Under the pieces are notes generated by a model. That model was not told the DNA's origin. It searched no databases and saw only the letters and a program-made list of their open reading frames with translations. The position numbers were made by a program, and so were the translations under genes. This document shows positions 40,479-51,969 of a stretch of DNA of 64,000 nucleotides, piece after piece. Source of the stretch: Morinoia aosen (Eukaryota > Arthropoda > Malacostraca > Amphipoda > Talitridae); the NCBI GenBank assembly GCA_030386875.1, contig CM059574.1:4037934-4101933 (forward strand), in the 5' to 3' direction. The stretch's first letter is position 1, and every line of letters starts with the position of its first letter.

Positions 40479-42039
40479 TGTGGTGTTCTCCCCCAGGCTG
40501 CAACACGCTTCGGGCAGGCTTTGAGCTATCTTTTTCGTGATAGGATAGCCCGAAGCGAGTGCCTGAGGTACAACCGTATTCGGCAGGATATGGACAACAC
40601 GGGGGTAACACGGTAATTATATTGGTGACTGTTAGGTACACGGAACACGAACCATTACACTGGGCCCTCGGTGACTACTATGAGCACTGTTCGTTACTCG
40701 TAAATTACGTAATGATTGGAACACAGCCCTAATACGTGATGGTTGAAATACAACACTATTCGAGAAGTACGTAATAATTGAAACACAATCCTATGTGAGA
40801 ATAGTACAAATATGTGGTGATTGAAGTACAATCCTATTCGAGAATGACATAAATTGAAACTTAGTCCCATGCGAGAATAGCACAAATACGTGATGGTTGA
40901 AGCACAATCCTATTCGGGAATGACGTAATGATTGAAACACAATCCTATGCGAGAATAGCACAAATACGTGATGATTGAAGCACAATCCTATTCGGGAATG
41001 ACGTAATGATTGGAACACAATCCTATGCGAGAATAGTACTAATACGTGATGATTGAAATACAATCCTATTCGAAAATGACATAAATTACGTAATGATTGA
41101 AACACAATCCTATGCGAGAATAGCACAAATACGTGATGATTGAAGCACAATCCTATTCGGGAATGACGTAACGATTGGAACACAATCCTATGCGAGAATA
41201 GTACTAGTACGTGATGATTGAAATACCATCCTATTCGAAAATGACATAAATTACGTAATGATTGAAACAAGCACCAATAGCGGGTAACGTCCGCGAGGAC
41301 GCTACTTACGAACGCAGCGGCGAGACGTGATGATTGGTGCTACGTCGTGCGACTGTTACGAACAGGTCAGCTGGTGCTAGCGGGGCGCCGAGACGAGGCT
41401 AGTCAGCTGGTTCGGGCCCAGCCGCCACGCAGTTCACCGTTGTAGCTGGTAAGTAGCTACGGCGAGGCTAGCCGGCCGGAGCGGGCGAGAGATGTCGCAG
41501 AGCGGCTTGGCCGACGACGCCGGCGCGGGGCGTTGCAACGTGACCTTTTTTTAGGCCTTGAAACACCTTGAAACGTCAAGACGCTACTAGGTTTAAGACC
41601 TTGCAACACCTTGGGGCGTCGATAGGCAGGTCCGGTCTCCGGAGCGTGGTGCAGGTACGCGAGAGGCAAAGTCGACCTCGGAAGCTAGATGCAGGAACAC
41701 GAGGCTGGTGCTGGAGATGTGACTTGAACGAGGACGAGGGCTTGAGTGAGCGCGAGCCTTGTTGGGGTCGCCTTATGTAGGCCTCGAGTGCAAGCCTTGA
41801 GTCTGGGCGTGAGTCCTGATTGGTCGCGAGTTTGTGAGCCTGTGGTGCTGGAGGCAGGAAGCCGTTGTAGCTTACGGGCACCTTTTCTCATAGTCGCGAG
41901 GCGGCTTCTCTCAGGTCCCGTGTTTGGTTTACTAGGCGCTTCGGGTCCGGAGGTGCTCTGGAACGGATGCGGTTGTAGTCTGGAGGCAGCTTTTCTCAGG
42001 TCTTGTGGAGGTCCGCGGCTTGCCGCTGGGATCACCACA
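40479..42039. repeat. Solo LTR 1 with minisatellite
   Basis: TGTGGTG at the left edge and CACCACA at the right edge are perfect inverted termini; AGCT flanks both sides (40475-40478 and 42040-42043). The left ~150 bp match 45543-45690, and the right edge has the same form as 51451-51461, so both are LTRs of one family. No internal retrotransposon sequence. A CpG-rich part lies at 41280-42030. Confidence 0.75.
40690..41275. repeat. 78-bp minisatellite in solo LTR 1
   Basis: About seven units of 78 bp, each made of a ~43-bp half (AATCCTATGCGAGAATAGC, then ACAAATACGTGATGATTG) and a ~35-bp half (AATCCTATTCGGGAATGACG, then TAATGATTG). The units vary by a few bases. 78 is divisible by 3, so a long open frame (40791-41270, minus) results; it is not a gene. 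Confidence 0.9.
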
Positions 42040-42100
42040 AGCTCCACAAAAGGCGTCTACATGTGAGCCTGCAGCAAAATGTAGACCAGTGTAAACGGCC

Positions 42101-42434
42101 CTTTAGTCGTGTCTCCTAGGTCTTTGTCCAGAAGAGGCCCCCACACATAGCTGCGAGCTAGCTCCGTTATTCTGGATGATCCTCCATGGCCAGAGTGAAG
42201 TTCAGCCATAATGGCTTGTCTGAGGGTTTGGGGTACAATAATTCTTGCTCCCCAGAGCACACAGCCATTTTGTGTGGACAATTCGTCTCTCCTCCTAGTG
42301 TACGGAGCAAGATAAGGGTCACTAATTACCGTCGAAGGCCAGCCTACCTGGCAGTATTTGTATACCTTTGAAAGTACTGGTTCCCTTAGGGTACCGTCGC
42401 GAATGTGTGTGCTGGTGACCGGAGCTGACTCAAG
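42101..42434 (-). pseudogene. Region between RNase H and integrase core of gypsy C
   Basis: Minus-strand residues ESAPVTSTHIRDG, VYKYCQVGWPSTVISDP, then RIIVPQTLRQAIMAELHSGHGG and ITELARSYVWGP: the linker after RNase H and the His-His part of the integrase zinc module. Cut off at 42101 by the TIR element. It matches 25690-25980 closely. Confidence 0.85.
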
Positions 42435-42438
42435 GAAG

Positions 42439-43898
42439 TGTGGAGAATTCACACAAATAGGTTCAATGTTTAACGGTTATCGATAGCAAAAACTTTTATT
42501 TACAGCTTCAAGTAGCAATAAATTCAGATGAAACGATCCCGTTCAAAAAGGCAGAACATCAGGATAAAGCTCCACGAACCAGGCACAGGAATTAATCAGC
42601 TAGGACAAAGCTTAAGACTAATGCCGGCGCAGCGTATAAGATTAAAGAACTTCATTAATTGTAATTAACAACAACAAGGTTCAGAAACGAAGGAATCTAG
42701 GGTTAATCCTAGATTGATTAAAGTAAGGCGATCCCTTTAACTTAAATGAAAATGGCGAGTAACAGGCAGCAGCAGCAGCACCGCTTCAGCTACGAGGGAG
42801 CAAAACTATGCAGCCTCCTGCGGCGATCCCAGTCGGCTTGCGTCGGAGCACTCAGGAGACACAGGCCGTTTCGCCTAGCAGTTAAAAGTCACAGTCTGCC
42901 GCACTGTACCGAGAATCCTCCGAGTGCAATGCAGCTCAGTAGGCCGATCAAAAGTCAGTGTAGACAGCACCGCACTACTGTAGTGACAGCCTCATCGAAG
43001 ATCGTAGCGCAGAATAAAAACAGGTGTCCCGCATCGTTCCCGATAGAGCAGTCTCACGCTGGGCTACTGGAGCCCCAAGATGCAGATACTAAAAAAATGA
43101 AACAAGGAATTACTGTAAAGAAATCACGATAGAGCCTGTAGTTGTTCATAGAGATTTGCAAACAAGAACATTATTACAAGAAAACTTCAAGAGATAACCT
43201 GAGTTTAATTATGCCTCAGTGTGGAAGCCACTCGTAGAGTTGAAGAGCCGTCTCTCAGTCAGGCTCCAGTTAGGATAATTTCGTCAAGGAAAAAGAGTTA
43301 ATGGTCCATTCCAAGCAGGCTCGGAATAGATTAAGGATACAAGAATTTAAGGTATTAAGATATTAAGGTTCAAGGATTTTGTAATTTCAGAAATTAAGGT
43401 AGCTTAATAAGCTCACGCACACTCACAGTCACACGATTTACGATAGCAAAGTTATTTAATAGAGTAATAAGACATAAGTAATTAATTCATTAGAAATGGA
43501 AGTAAAGATGGCTTTAGAAATTAGGGAGAACAGGTGAGGAAGCGAACCACTGGGAAACACGCTTGATGACGTGCCGCGGCTGAACACTGAGCGTCGGTAC
43601 CCAAGGCTGCAGGACACTTTCACTCTCGGGATAAGTTTTTGCTGAGATCACGACTATAGGTTACCACCATAGCCTTGAGGTCGCAACATAAAATAAAGGA
43701 ACGAAAAAGCAAGCGATACCAAAAGGGTACCACTGCATCAAAGGGATCGAACCAAAGTATCAATAGGATCGAAAAGTAGCTACTGAATCGCCGTAAAGCA
43801 GCTCCCACCTCACTTGCCCCGAGCCACGCTGCAAAGATACAAAAGCTTAAACAGCAATGTATCTCTCAGGGCAATTGGGAATGTCAGAATTCTCCATA
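42439..43898. mobile_element. 1.46-kb LTR-like insertion (probable solo LTR) in gypsy C
   Basis: The ends TGTGGAGAATTC and GAATTCTCCATA are inverse to each other with one change, and GAAG flanks both sides (42435-42438 and 43899-43902). The sequence without it occurs at 25980-26000. Inside, no recognisable protein; the 128-codon ORF at 42746-43132 looks fortuitous. The 4-bp duplication, TG start and lack of coding favour a solo LTR. Confidence 0.7.
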
Positions 43899-44600
43899 GA
43901 AGTTTACTAAGGACGTCCATTCCGCAGGAATTGGCGTGGCTTCTTCGGGAGTTGTCAAGGGTAGACGACTGAGAGCATCAGCCGTGCTCAACAGCGCGCC
44001 AGACCTGTGACGCAGGGTGACCTTGTAGGACTGCAGCAGTAGAGCCCACCTTTGAATGCGCCCGGATGCCATCGGAGGGATGCTCCTATCCGGATCAAAT
44101 AGTCCTAGTAAGGGTTTGTGGTCGGTGATTACCGTGAAGTCCTGTCCCCACAGGTAGCAATGAAATTTTCGGAGTCCGAACACCATAGCCAGAGCTTCTT
44201 TCTCAGTCTGGGAGGAGTTACGCTCTGTTGCTGTTAGAGTTCGGGAGGCAAAATAGGAGGGGTGTTCAATTCCATCAATGAGGTGACACAGCACCGCTCC
44301 CACATTATACTCACTTCTGTCAGTCACTACCACTATGGGTAGGTTAGGGTCAAAATGGATCAAAATCTGGGAGTCTTGGAGGGCTTGTTTAGACTTCTGG
44401 AATGCCTTCTCCTGACTTGCATCCCATTTCCAATGAGTTTTATCCCTCAGTAAGGCATTTAGGGGCTCCAACATAGTTGCAGAAGATCTTAGAAATTTTC
44501 TGTAGAAATTTAGTAACCCCAGGTAAGCTCTCAGCTGAGTCACATTAGTAGGAGCTGGGACATTCCGGATAGCTGCTACCTTCTCTGCTGTGGGGTGCAA
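43899..44600 (-). pseudogene. pol: RT end and RNase H of gypsy C
   Basis: Continuous frame: the RT thumb/connection (LRAYLGLLNFYRKFLRSSATM, EPLNALLRDK) leads into RNase H (VVVTDRSEYNVGAVL with the first Asp, EKEALAMVFGLRKFHCYLWG with the Glu, and VITDHKPLLGLFD). DALSRLPL marks its end. The last eight residues of the open frame are in the inserted LTR. The domain has no stop, but the upstream frame is broken. Confidence 0.88.
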
Positions 44601-44621
44601 CCCATCCTTGTCAATTTGATA

Positions 44622-45542
44622 TCAGAGGTAGGATACCTGTGATACTCCTATTTGGCACTTATACATTTTCAGTTTCAGCCCTGCCTCCTGTAGTTTAGAT
44701 AAGACTTGATGGAGACGCTTGGAATGCTCTTGTTCATTAGTAGCACTAATGAGTACATCATCGAGGTAACAGAACACTCCTGGGAGACCCTGTACTAGTC
44801 CTTCCATGGCACGCTGAAAGATTCCGGGGCTGTTGCTATGCCAAAGCTCAGCCAATTATAAGCAAACAGACCTCTATGGGTGTTGATCGCGGTGAGCTCT
44901 TTAAATTCTTCATCTAAAGGCAGTTGGGCGTACGCCTAAGACATGTCTAGCTTGGAGTATATAACTCCTCCGGCTAACCTGCTAAATAAATCTTCCACCC
45001 TGGGTATAGGGTAGGTATCTTGCCTAGTGGTCCTATTTACAGTTAATTTGTGGTCATCACAGATTCGGATGCTTTGATAAGCCTTGAGCACAGGAACAAT
45101 AGCCGGTGCTCTTCTAGAGTACTGTACAGAGGTGAGGATACCTTCCTGCACCAGTCTATCTAGTTCTGCCTCCACTTTAGGTCTAAGTGAGTAGGGCACG
45201 TTCCTGGCTTTACAAAACTTTGGGGCCACTGTGGGTTCAATTTCAATTTTGAAATTCCTCCCCTTAAAGCAGCCTAGACCTGGTTGAAAAAGGTTGGGAA
45301 ATTTTGCTACTAGCCCTTCTGGTTGGGTAACCAGTTTATTCACATTATTGTCTACTATAGTTAGCCATAAGGAGTCAAACAGGCCCCTACCCAGTAAGGC
45401 TGGTCCTCCCCTGTCTACAGCTACAATAATTGCTAGCTGAGGAGCCCTACCACTAGCTTCACGCTGAATGTTAGCCCTAATCTCCCCACAAAACCACTAG
45501 TTCAGCTCCACCATTATTCCTACGCTTAACATCAGAAGGTCT
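44622..45542 (-). pseudogene. pol: Protease end and reverse transcriptase of gypsy C
   Basis: Minus-strand pieces: a protease tail (GGPALLGRGLFDSLW, about 45360-45410), then frame 45343-44936 with RT blocks PYSLRPKVEAELDRL, RICDDHKLTVN and YPIPRVEDLFSRLAGG. After a break at 44936 (a premature stop in the LDMSxAY region) frame 44855-44622 carries SPGIFQRAMEGL and the catalytic FCYLDDVLISA. Another stop separates this from the RNase H part. At least two disabling changes. Confidence 0.85.
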
Positions 45543-45914
45543 TGTAGTGTGTTCTCCCTCAGGCTGCTTTGCACTCCTGACAGACTGTGAATATCTTTTG
45601 ACTTTGAAATATCTTTGCCCGAAGCGAGAGCCTGAGGTACAAACGAACCCAACAGGGTAAGGAAAACACAACTGGAATAAAGGCCGTATTATTGTGAAGA
45701 TCGCCGACAGTGCGGCACATGAGGAAAATATTTACAGGCAGGTAGTATAGTACCCGAGGACGACTTATAGAGGCCCGACGGTTGTCTGCGAGTCGCGGCG
45801 TGCGTGATGTGGCGTAGCGGTGAGCCGTCGAGGTGGCGATGAGGGCTACTGCTTGCGAAGCAGCCGAGACTTATAGTGAATATCAGAATTGCTGAGAGAG
45901 AGCTGCTGCGTGGC

Positions 45915-46085
45915 GAGTCGTTGTATGAAGCCGGCTGCGAGGAGAGTCGCAGGGAAAAGGCTTATGTGAGCCGCTGCTGTGAGGAGGCTCGCTGGAAGAC
46001 TTGTGTGAACTGCTGTAGTGAGGAGGCTCGCTGGAAGACTTGTGTGAGCCGTTGCAGTGAGGAAGCTCACAGGAAGTAGACTTGT
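45915..46085. repeat. 39-bp tandem repeat in solo LTR 2
   Basis: Three to four copies of a unit built on GAGGAGGCTCGCTGGAAGAC and TTGTGTGAGCCG. The length is divisible by three, so open frames cross it; not a gene. Confidence 0.8.
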
Positions 46086-46442
46086 GTGAACATCAGGGTT
46101 CCTGAGAGTGCACTGCGTGAGCTGACTGCTGTTGCTGTCGATGCTTATAGAAAAGACGGAAAGAGAGTTTGACGCAGAGTGTGTCGGGAAGAGAAGAAGT
46201 GAAACGGAAAAGGATAGATAGGAAACTGATAGAGATGCGCTTTGCGCATATGATGCTAGTGTCGGGGGGTATTTTTTGTAGATAGTTTAAGGGTGGTAGA
46301 AGTTAATTACCCATCAGGGTTTTGTATGGTTGGGTCTTTAGTTAGTAAGCATCTTTAGTACTGGACGTGGGTGAGTAGGCTTGCCGTAGTGGTTAAATCT
46401 CTCCTAACACAAAACATTCGCAGGAGTCGGTTGTGGTCCGTC

Positions 46443-46500
46443 GAGTCCGTCCGTCTGTCCGTCCGTCTGTCCGTCCGTCTGTCCATCCGTCTGTCGTTAG
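46443..46500. repeat. (GTCCGTCCGTCT)n simple repeat in the LINE 3' region
   Basis: About five imperfect 12-bp units of GTCCGTCCGTCT directly after the RT stop. Confidence 0.9.
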
Positions 46501-46507
46501 TGCCGTG

Positions 46508-49243
46508 TTAAGTGTATTTTGGTCTCGGTTGGGGTGCGAGTGTTTTCATTTTTGAGCTCTGGAATTGTTTTTGTGGTATTTCCGGAGAGTCTTGCGGGAA
46601 TGTGAGTTGTAAGTATAGTTGTGGGTGCATGTCGTGAATATTTTGCCAGATTCTTTTTGCGTGCTTATGGAGTGTAATGTTGATTGGTTGCAAGTTTGCT
46701 CGGCGATGTATTTGTGCAGAGGTGGAGAAATCTTCCCATTCTGAATTTGTTATGTATCTCGTGGCTCGGTTTTGTACACGCTGGAGTGTTGAGATAGATG
46801 TTGGTGAAAGTGTGTGTAGGGAAATGGCTGGGTAGATGAGTGTGGATCTTACTAGAGCGATGTACAGTTGGCGTTTTACTTCTAGGTTCAGGTGTTTGCA
46901 TCGGTATAGGCGTGAGAGGTTGTGGTGTGCTATTGCTGCTCGTTGTCTGGTGTGGGGTGCATATCCGGTGCTGATTGTGAGTCCCAGAACTTTGCCTGAG
47001 TTTGTGTTAGGGTGTGGGGTGTTGTTGATGTGCACTGTTGGGTGTTTGCGGCGGCTGATAGCAATTATTTTTAATTTGTTTGCATTGGTTTGGATTTTCC
47101 ATTTTCGTTCGTAATCGTTGATTTGGGCAATGGCTCGAGTTGTTAGAATAGCTGCCATGTTATATGAATGGTTGGCGGATATAATTTGTGTGATGTCGTC
47201 TGCAAAAGCTATGTAGTCAGTGTTGGGTATTGGTGGGGGAAGGTCGTGTTTGAAGTAGTTGTACAGTGTTGGGGAGAGGACTGCTCCCTGGGGGACTCCT
47301 GACTTGATGGAGAAGGGTGGACCAGTGTAGTTTGTGATTCGTATGGCTGCAGTGCGGTTAGTGATGAAGCTATACAGGATTTTTTTGAATAGGGGGTGAA
47401 TTTGTAGCTGTAACAGTTTGAATTTGAGTCCTGTATGCCAAACTTTGTTGAAGGCCTTGCTTACATCTCGTAGAATGATGTCTGTTTTGTTTCTCTGTGT
47501 TTGTTTAATGTGGAGAGCCTCGTGTAGCGTGGCAAGTGCGGTGTGTGTACCTCTTCCGTGGCGGAATCTGTGTTGGCGGCAGTTGTAGATGTTGTTGATG
47601 GTTAGATGGTCTGTTAACCGGTAGGTTAATATCTTGTCTAGGAGCTTAGCGTGGGTGTCGAGTAGGGAGATGGGGCGGTAATTTTGCACCTCGTGTTGGG
47701 AGGTGGAGGGCTTCGGTAAAAAGATCATAATTGCGGGTTTCAGTTTGTTTGGGGAGTAACCTGTTGAGAGGGCGTTGTTATATATGTACAGAAGGTACTG
47801 GAGCATGTTTTTCGGTAAGTGTTTAAGGTGGTGTGTGGTTATTTTAGTTGGTCCTGGAGCTTTTTGGGAAAACATCCGAAGTGAGTTTTTGAGTTCTTCG
47901 ATTGTGATTGCTGGGTAGTGGAAATTGTGAAGGCGGGAAATGTCTCCTGTCTCGTGAGGTTCGTTTTGGGGAGCGATGTCGTTCATTTGTGTTTCTATGG
48001 TGTGTATGTGTTCAGCGTCGAAATCGTTGTTGGGGTCATCAATACCTGAGTATATGTTTGACCAGTGTTGTCGGAACAAAGGTTCCTAGGATTGTGGTGA
48101 GTGGTAAAAGATGCCGCCTTCTTTAATGTAGAGGGTGCTTTGTTTTTTATTGTTGCCTGACATACGTTTGATGGCAGACCAGAATTGTTTGGGATTGTCC
48201 ATCTTTTTTATGTTAGCGATAGTGTTGTTCCATGTCGCCGAGTAGATACGTTGATATGTAGTTTTTATCTGTTGTCTGAGGCTGAGGAGTTCCCTGTATA
48301 GGTGGGGTGCGTGGTCGTGACGTTGGAGATAGTCGTAGATGTATTTGTGTCTTGTTTGAAGGACGAGTATGGCATGAGTGGGTTTGATGCCTTGGGTGGT
48401 TCTGTGTGTGATAGTTGGAATAGATTTATTGGAGGCTTTGTTGATGTGGGACTCCCATGTGATTAGGTGATTGTCTATGTCCTCTAGTGTAGGGCTTAAG
48501 TCTTGCGGTATTGTGTGTTCGGCGAGGAGGTTGCGGTATAGTCCCCAGTTTGCATTGTGGAAGGAGGGTCGTGGGCGGATGGGGATTTGTATAGGGTTGG
48601 CTTGTATTGTAGCTATGATGGGGATGTGGTCGGAAGGTGTTAGTGGACCTGGTTCGAATATGATGTTGTGGAATGTTTGCTTGTTTGTTAGTACGATATT
48701 TGGACTAGTGGAAGCACGGTGGGTGATTATCGTGGGGAAATTAGGGATGATGTGGAGGCATTTGTTCCTGTCTATTAGTGAGTGGATTTGTCTCCCCTTC
48801 CTGTTTGCGTATGTGTATCCGAAAGTGGGGTGTGTGGCATTCATGTGGGCTAGGAGGTAAGTTGGGTGTTTTCGGTTAAAAAGAGTGTGCATGTCGATGT
48901 AGTTGATGTAGTCAATGCGTGGAGGTATGTGTGTTGTAGCAAGTGTGATTGGGTCTTGTGGTGTTTCTACTGTGAGGGCCAACATTTCAGTGTGGAAGGT
49001 ATAGTGCAGCTTGAATGGGAAGTCTTTTCGAATTGCTATTGCTACTCCAGCGTGATTTTCATTTGCTTTGTTTGTGGTATATGCATTGTAGTTCCAAATT
49101 TTAATAGGGGGGTCGTTTTGAATGCCGTGCGAGTTTAGTAGAATTATGTGTGGATTGTATTGGCGGTAGATGTTGCATAGTGTGATTTTTTTGTTTTGCC
49201 AGTGTTGGACGTTGTGTTGGATGACGGTTAGTGTTTTGTTCAT
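46508..49243 (-). pseudogene. LINE ORF2: endonuclease and reverse transcriptase with an in-frame TAG
   Basis: One frame of about 912 codons with a single TAG at 48086-48088. Endonuclease half: IQHNVQHWQNK, then LLNSHG where many LINEs have an ETxL glutamate, AHMNATHPTFGY in place of a GDFN block, SPNIVLT in place of SPD, and PSDHIPI intact. Several catalytic acids are therefore replaced. RT half: QNYRPISLL, SKAFNKVWH (Asn where Asp is usual), SGVPQGAVLSPTLYNYF, the catalytic FADD in YIAFADDIT, then the thumb and an end rich in CysHis-free basic residues. Clearly jockey-group in order and motifs. Inactive. Confidence 0.88.
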
Positions 49244-49255
49244 ATTGTGTGTATA

Positions 49256-50782
49256 TTATGTAGTCGAGTGTTTGGGTTTCTTGTGGGGGGCGTTAAGTTT
49301 TGAGCATGTGTTCATAATGAGGAATTGATCGTGTGGGATTGTGGCTATGGGCGCGTCTTCGAGGTTGAAGTGGAAGTCAACGATTTCTTTCCATATGTTG
49401 TCCGGGTTTGGATGTGCGACAGCTATTTTGAGGCCAGGAGGTTTTGCGGTTAGTTCATTTAATATCTGTTCGTTGTTGTGTTTGCTTGGAATTTGCTGTG
49501 AGTTCGTGTCGCTGCGGTAGAGTGTAACCTGGATTGTGTCATCATCGTGCGCAGGGGATTTTTCCGAGGAGGGTTTTCTCTTTTTTCCGTTGTTTTGTTT
49601 TGTTTTCTTCTTCTCGGGCTGCGTTCTCCAATTTTCGGTCAAGTTGTCGTCGCTGGTTTCGTCCTGGGCTGGGTTCTCGTCTGATGAGGTGTGGCTTGTG
49701 TCCATTTCATCCTCGTTGGGGTTGGTACTTGTTTGTTTGGCAGGTGCTTCCGTTGTGTTCGTTTGGGGTTATTTGCTGATTTCGAAGAACATGTTGAAGA
49801 TTTTTTGTGATTCGTGGTCGGGGAACTTGGTGTCTACGTCGTAGTTGTCTTTGAGGGATATCGATAAGATTAATCCGAAATCTTCTTTTTGTGTGAGGTT
49901 TGCAATGTGAGCCTCAATGATGATAGGCTGGTGAGTGTGAGTGTGCGTTCCGTTTTTGCTGTTTGTTGGATGGCCGTTTTCGCAATTTCGATGTATGTGC
50001 TCTTCGTTGGTCTGTTTCTTGTTTTTGCAGTTCATCGTTCTTCTTGCAGATAGCTTCTTTCCTGTATGGGCAAGAAGCTGCAAGAGTGCAGTGGTTTCCT
50101 TGGCAGTTAAGGCGCTTCTTGTACGTTGAATCGCACTGTTGGTGGGTGTGGTCGCGTGCAGCGCATTCAGAACAGTTTGGTGTCTTGACGGTGCATTGGT
50201 GTGTAGAGGTGTCCTCGAATTTGTAGCATTTGAAACATATCCGTAGGTGAGTGTATTTTTTGCTCTATTTCCTGCGGTTGACGTTAGCCAATGCTGCTGT
50301 CCAGTTGTCTTATGAAGATGATTCTTTCGGCTCGAAGATCTGGGGGGATGATGGGTTTCAGGTTGATTTTCTGAAAGTGTGTGGTGGCTTTGTCCGAGAT
50401 CAGTTTATCAATGGCTGTGATGTCATCAGTTATGGCGTAGAATCCGCTTGAGTTGCTGGTGAGTCGTATCAGAGGGGCTTCCAGGTGTTTGAATGTAGTT
50501 TCAAAGACTTGTTGTCTGTCTGTATGTTGGTTGGGGTCGATCTCACGGAGTTGGACTTTGAAGGTAGTGTCGGAATTTATTGGCAGGTTGTGTTGGGATG
50601 GTTGTGGTAGTTTGGTTGGTCGTTCGTGGTTGGGTGTTGTTGCCAGGGATGGCGTTGGTGCGTGTGTTGATGTTTCGTTGCATCGTGTTAGGTCTTATAT
50701 GGGTAGGTGTCGGTAGTATGCCGCGGGAAAACGGGCTCCAGCCAGCTCTCCCCGAACCTCGTCTTCCTTGATGGGGAAGCAT
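49256..50782 (-). pseudogene. LINE ORF1 (gag-like nucleic-acid-binding protein), frameshifted
   Basis: Pieces in three frames. The N-terminus (50782-50543) is Arg/Thr/Asn-rich. Around 50540-50260 there is an RRM-like region as in jockey ORF1 proteins (QLREIDPNQHTDRQ, FYAITDDITAIDK). Zinc knuckles with CxxC and HxxxC words lie around 50240-50070. A C-terminal part comes in 50083-49769 and 49705-49256 (Lys-rich, then GLKIAVAHPNPDNIW). Two or more frameshifts. ORF1 proteins coat LINE RNA. Confidence 0.7.
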
Positions 50783-51461
50783 GGTGTTGGGGGTGTTAGT
50801 CCTACGTGTTGGTGTATAGTGTCTCAGACGTCGGACTCCTCCGGAAGGCGGCTGGTGCCCTACTTGTACCCGCTCCCCCTCTACTATAATGGGGTTTGCC
50901 CAGATGGTCTCGAGCCTTTCAGTACACCAGACTCTACTACCTTCCGGCGACGCTCAACGGTCGGTAAACGTAAGAGCGAAATAGGAGAAAGCTACTCACA
51001 CCCGCTTGGGAGGCTAGGGCTCGGCAAGCAATGTGGGGAGTTGGCTGCTGTTGTGAAATCTTGGTAGTGAGAAGGTCGTTGCTGAAGGTTAGATGCTTCT
51101 AAGACGGTTTTCACTTGCCACACTCAGCTGACCTGTGCAGACTACCTGACCTGGGTGACTGCGCCTGCCGCGCAGCTCAGTATATAGGGCTGGCTGCGGC
51201 CTCACTGAGCCAAGCTAGCTCTCTGGTTAGGCGGCTCGCGGTGGCGCTTATGTAGCGGTCAAGACTGGGCTAAACGTATGTGGCGGTTTTCTGATGTCGC
51301 CTGGCTGCGCGGAACACGCGGGTTGTTGAGGCTTGGTGCGCTACTCCAGCTCCTTACCTGAGCGCTGATTGGTCGGCTAGTAAGAGCGCTTCGCGGGTGT
51401 GAGGTGGCGCTTTTGAGCTTGTGTGGTAATGTGCGCGCACGGCTAGTTGAGGCCACCACAG

Positions 51462-51962
51462 TCTCAACCCGGGTCTTGCCTTGGTGAGTAACTTAAAATA
51501 GGCAGCTTTTGATAGGATAGACCTAGCAGCACCAGTGTCTACCTCCATTTCCAATGGGGCGTTGTTTAGCAACAATTTTATTTTAATGGGGGGTTTCATA
51601 TCCTCGGCTATGGAGAATACCTCCCCATAACAACCCTGATTGGCAACTGGGTAGTCTGCACAGGTTGCATTGTTAATTCTATTAGGACTAGGGTAGTGTT
51701 CCCTCCCCCTTTTTTCATGCATAGCAGGCACAATATTATTTCGGTTGCCTTTAGCAGATTTTTGGTTCTTTAATTTGAAGCAACATTTCTTAAGATGGCA
51801 TTTTTGGCCACAACCATGACAAACACTGTCTTTATAGGGGCAATCTCTACGCCAGTGCAGATTACCACAGACGCTGCATGCTGATTTGGGGCTAGCTTGA
51901 GCCTGAGTTTTGCCCTGAGGCTTGTTAGCAGTTTGCTGTACTCTACATAGTCTGACCAACAT
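51462..51962 (-). pseudogene. gag: Nucleocapsid zinc fingers and protease start of gypsy C
   Basis: Minus-strand frame with two Cys/His modules (CSVCGNLHWRRDC and CHGCGQKCHLKKC, both CX2CX4HX4C), a basic linker and the protease active site MEVDTGAARSILS. It is cut at 51462 by solo LTR 2; the protease end resumes at 45542. The DTG is intact. Confidence 0.88.
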
Positions 51963-51969
51963 TCAAAAT

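Larger units (their letters stand above)
38951..42100 (+). mobile_element. TIR DNA transposon in the gypsy C integrase, itself carrying a hAT remnant and a solo LTR
   Basis: The left end GGGTGTTTACACTAGAGG and right end (inverse) GGCCGTTTACACTGGTC continue as inverted repeats for about 35 bases, both with ACATTT and a TGnAGGC word. CTTTAG flanks it (38945-38950 and 42101-42106) and is present once in the related fragment near 25660 (there CTTAG). Subtracting inner insertions leaves about 600 bp without ORF, so a non-autonomous, probably hAT-like element. A second internal copy of the end motif (TCTAGTCTAAACGCGC) lies near 40447. Confidence 0.75.
46270..51050 (-). mobile_element. Jockey-like LINE, nearly full length, inserted in solo LTR 2
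   Basis: Minus strand: a GC-rich leader (about 50790-51050), ORF1 with zinc knuckles (50782 to about 49256, frameshifted), then ORF2 with endonuclease and RT (49243-46508) and a short 3' region with a GTCC/GTCT simple repeat. Ends were not fixed to the base; the T-run near 46270 may be the inverted poly(A) tail. Point damage in both ORFs, but the overall structure is complete. Confidence 0.85.
45543..51461. repeat. Solo LTR 2, interrupted by a LINE
   Basis: Left edge TGTAGTGTGTTCTCCC, right edge GGCCACCACA; GTCT flanks both sides (45539-45542 and 51462-51465). Same family as 40479-42039. It lies exactly inside the protease of gypsy C. The LINE at about 46270-51050 splits it. At 51240-51400 it contains TGATTGGTCGG, a CCAAT-box-like word in reverse, and a TATATAGG at 51180, fitting a promoter. 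Confidence 0.7.

Noticed and set aside
40694-41270. Long repetitive ORF (159 codons, minus)
   Set aside because: It exists because the 78-bp minisatellite unit is a multiple of three; no domain and no upstream signals.
45846-46079. Cys/Glu-rich ORFs on both strands
   Set aside because: Product of the 39-bp tandem repeat in solo LTR 2.
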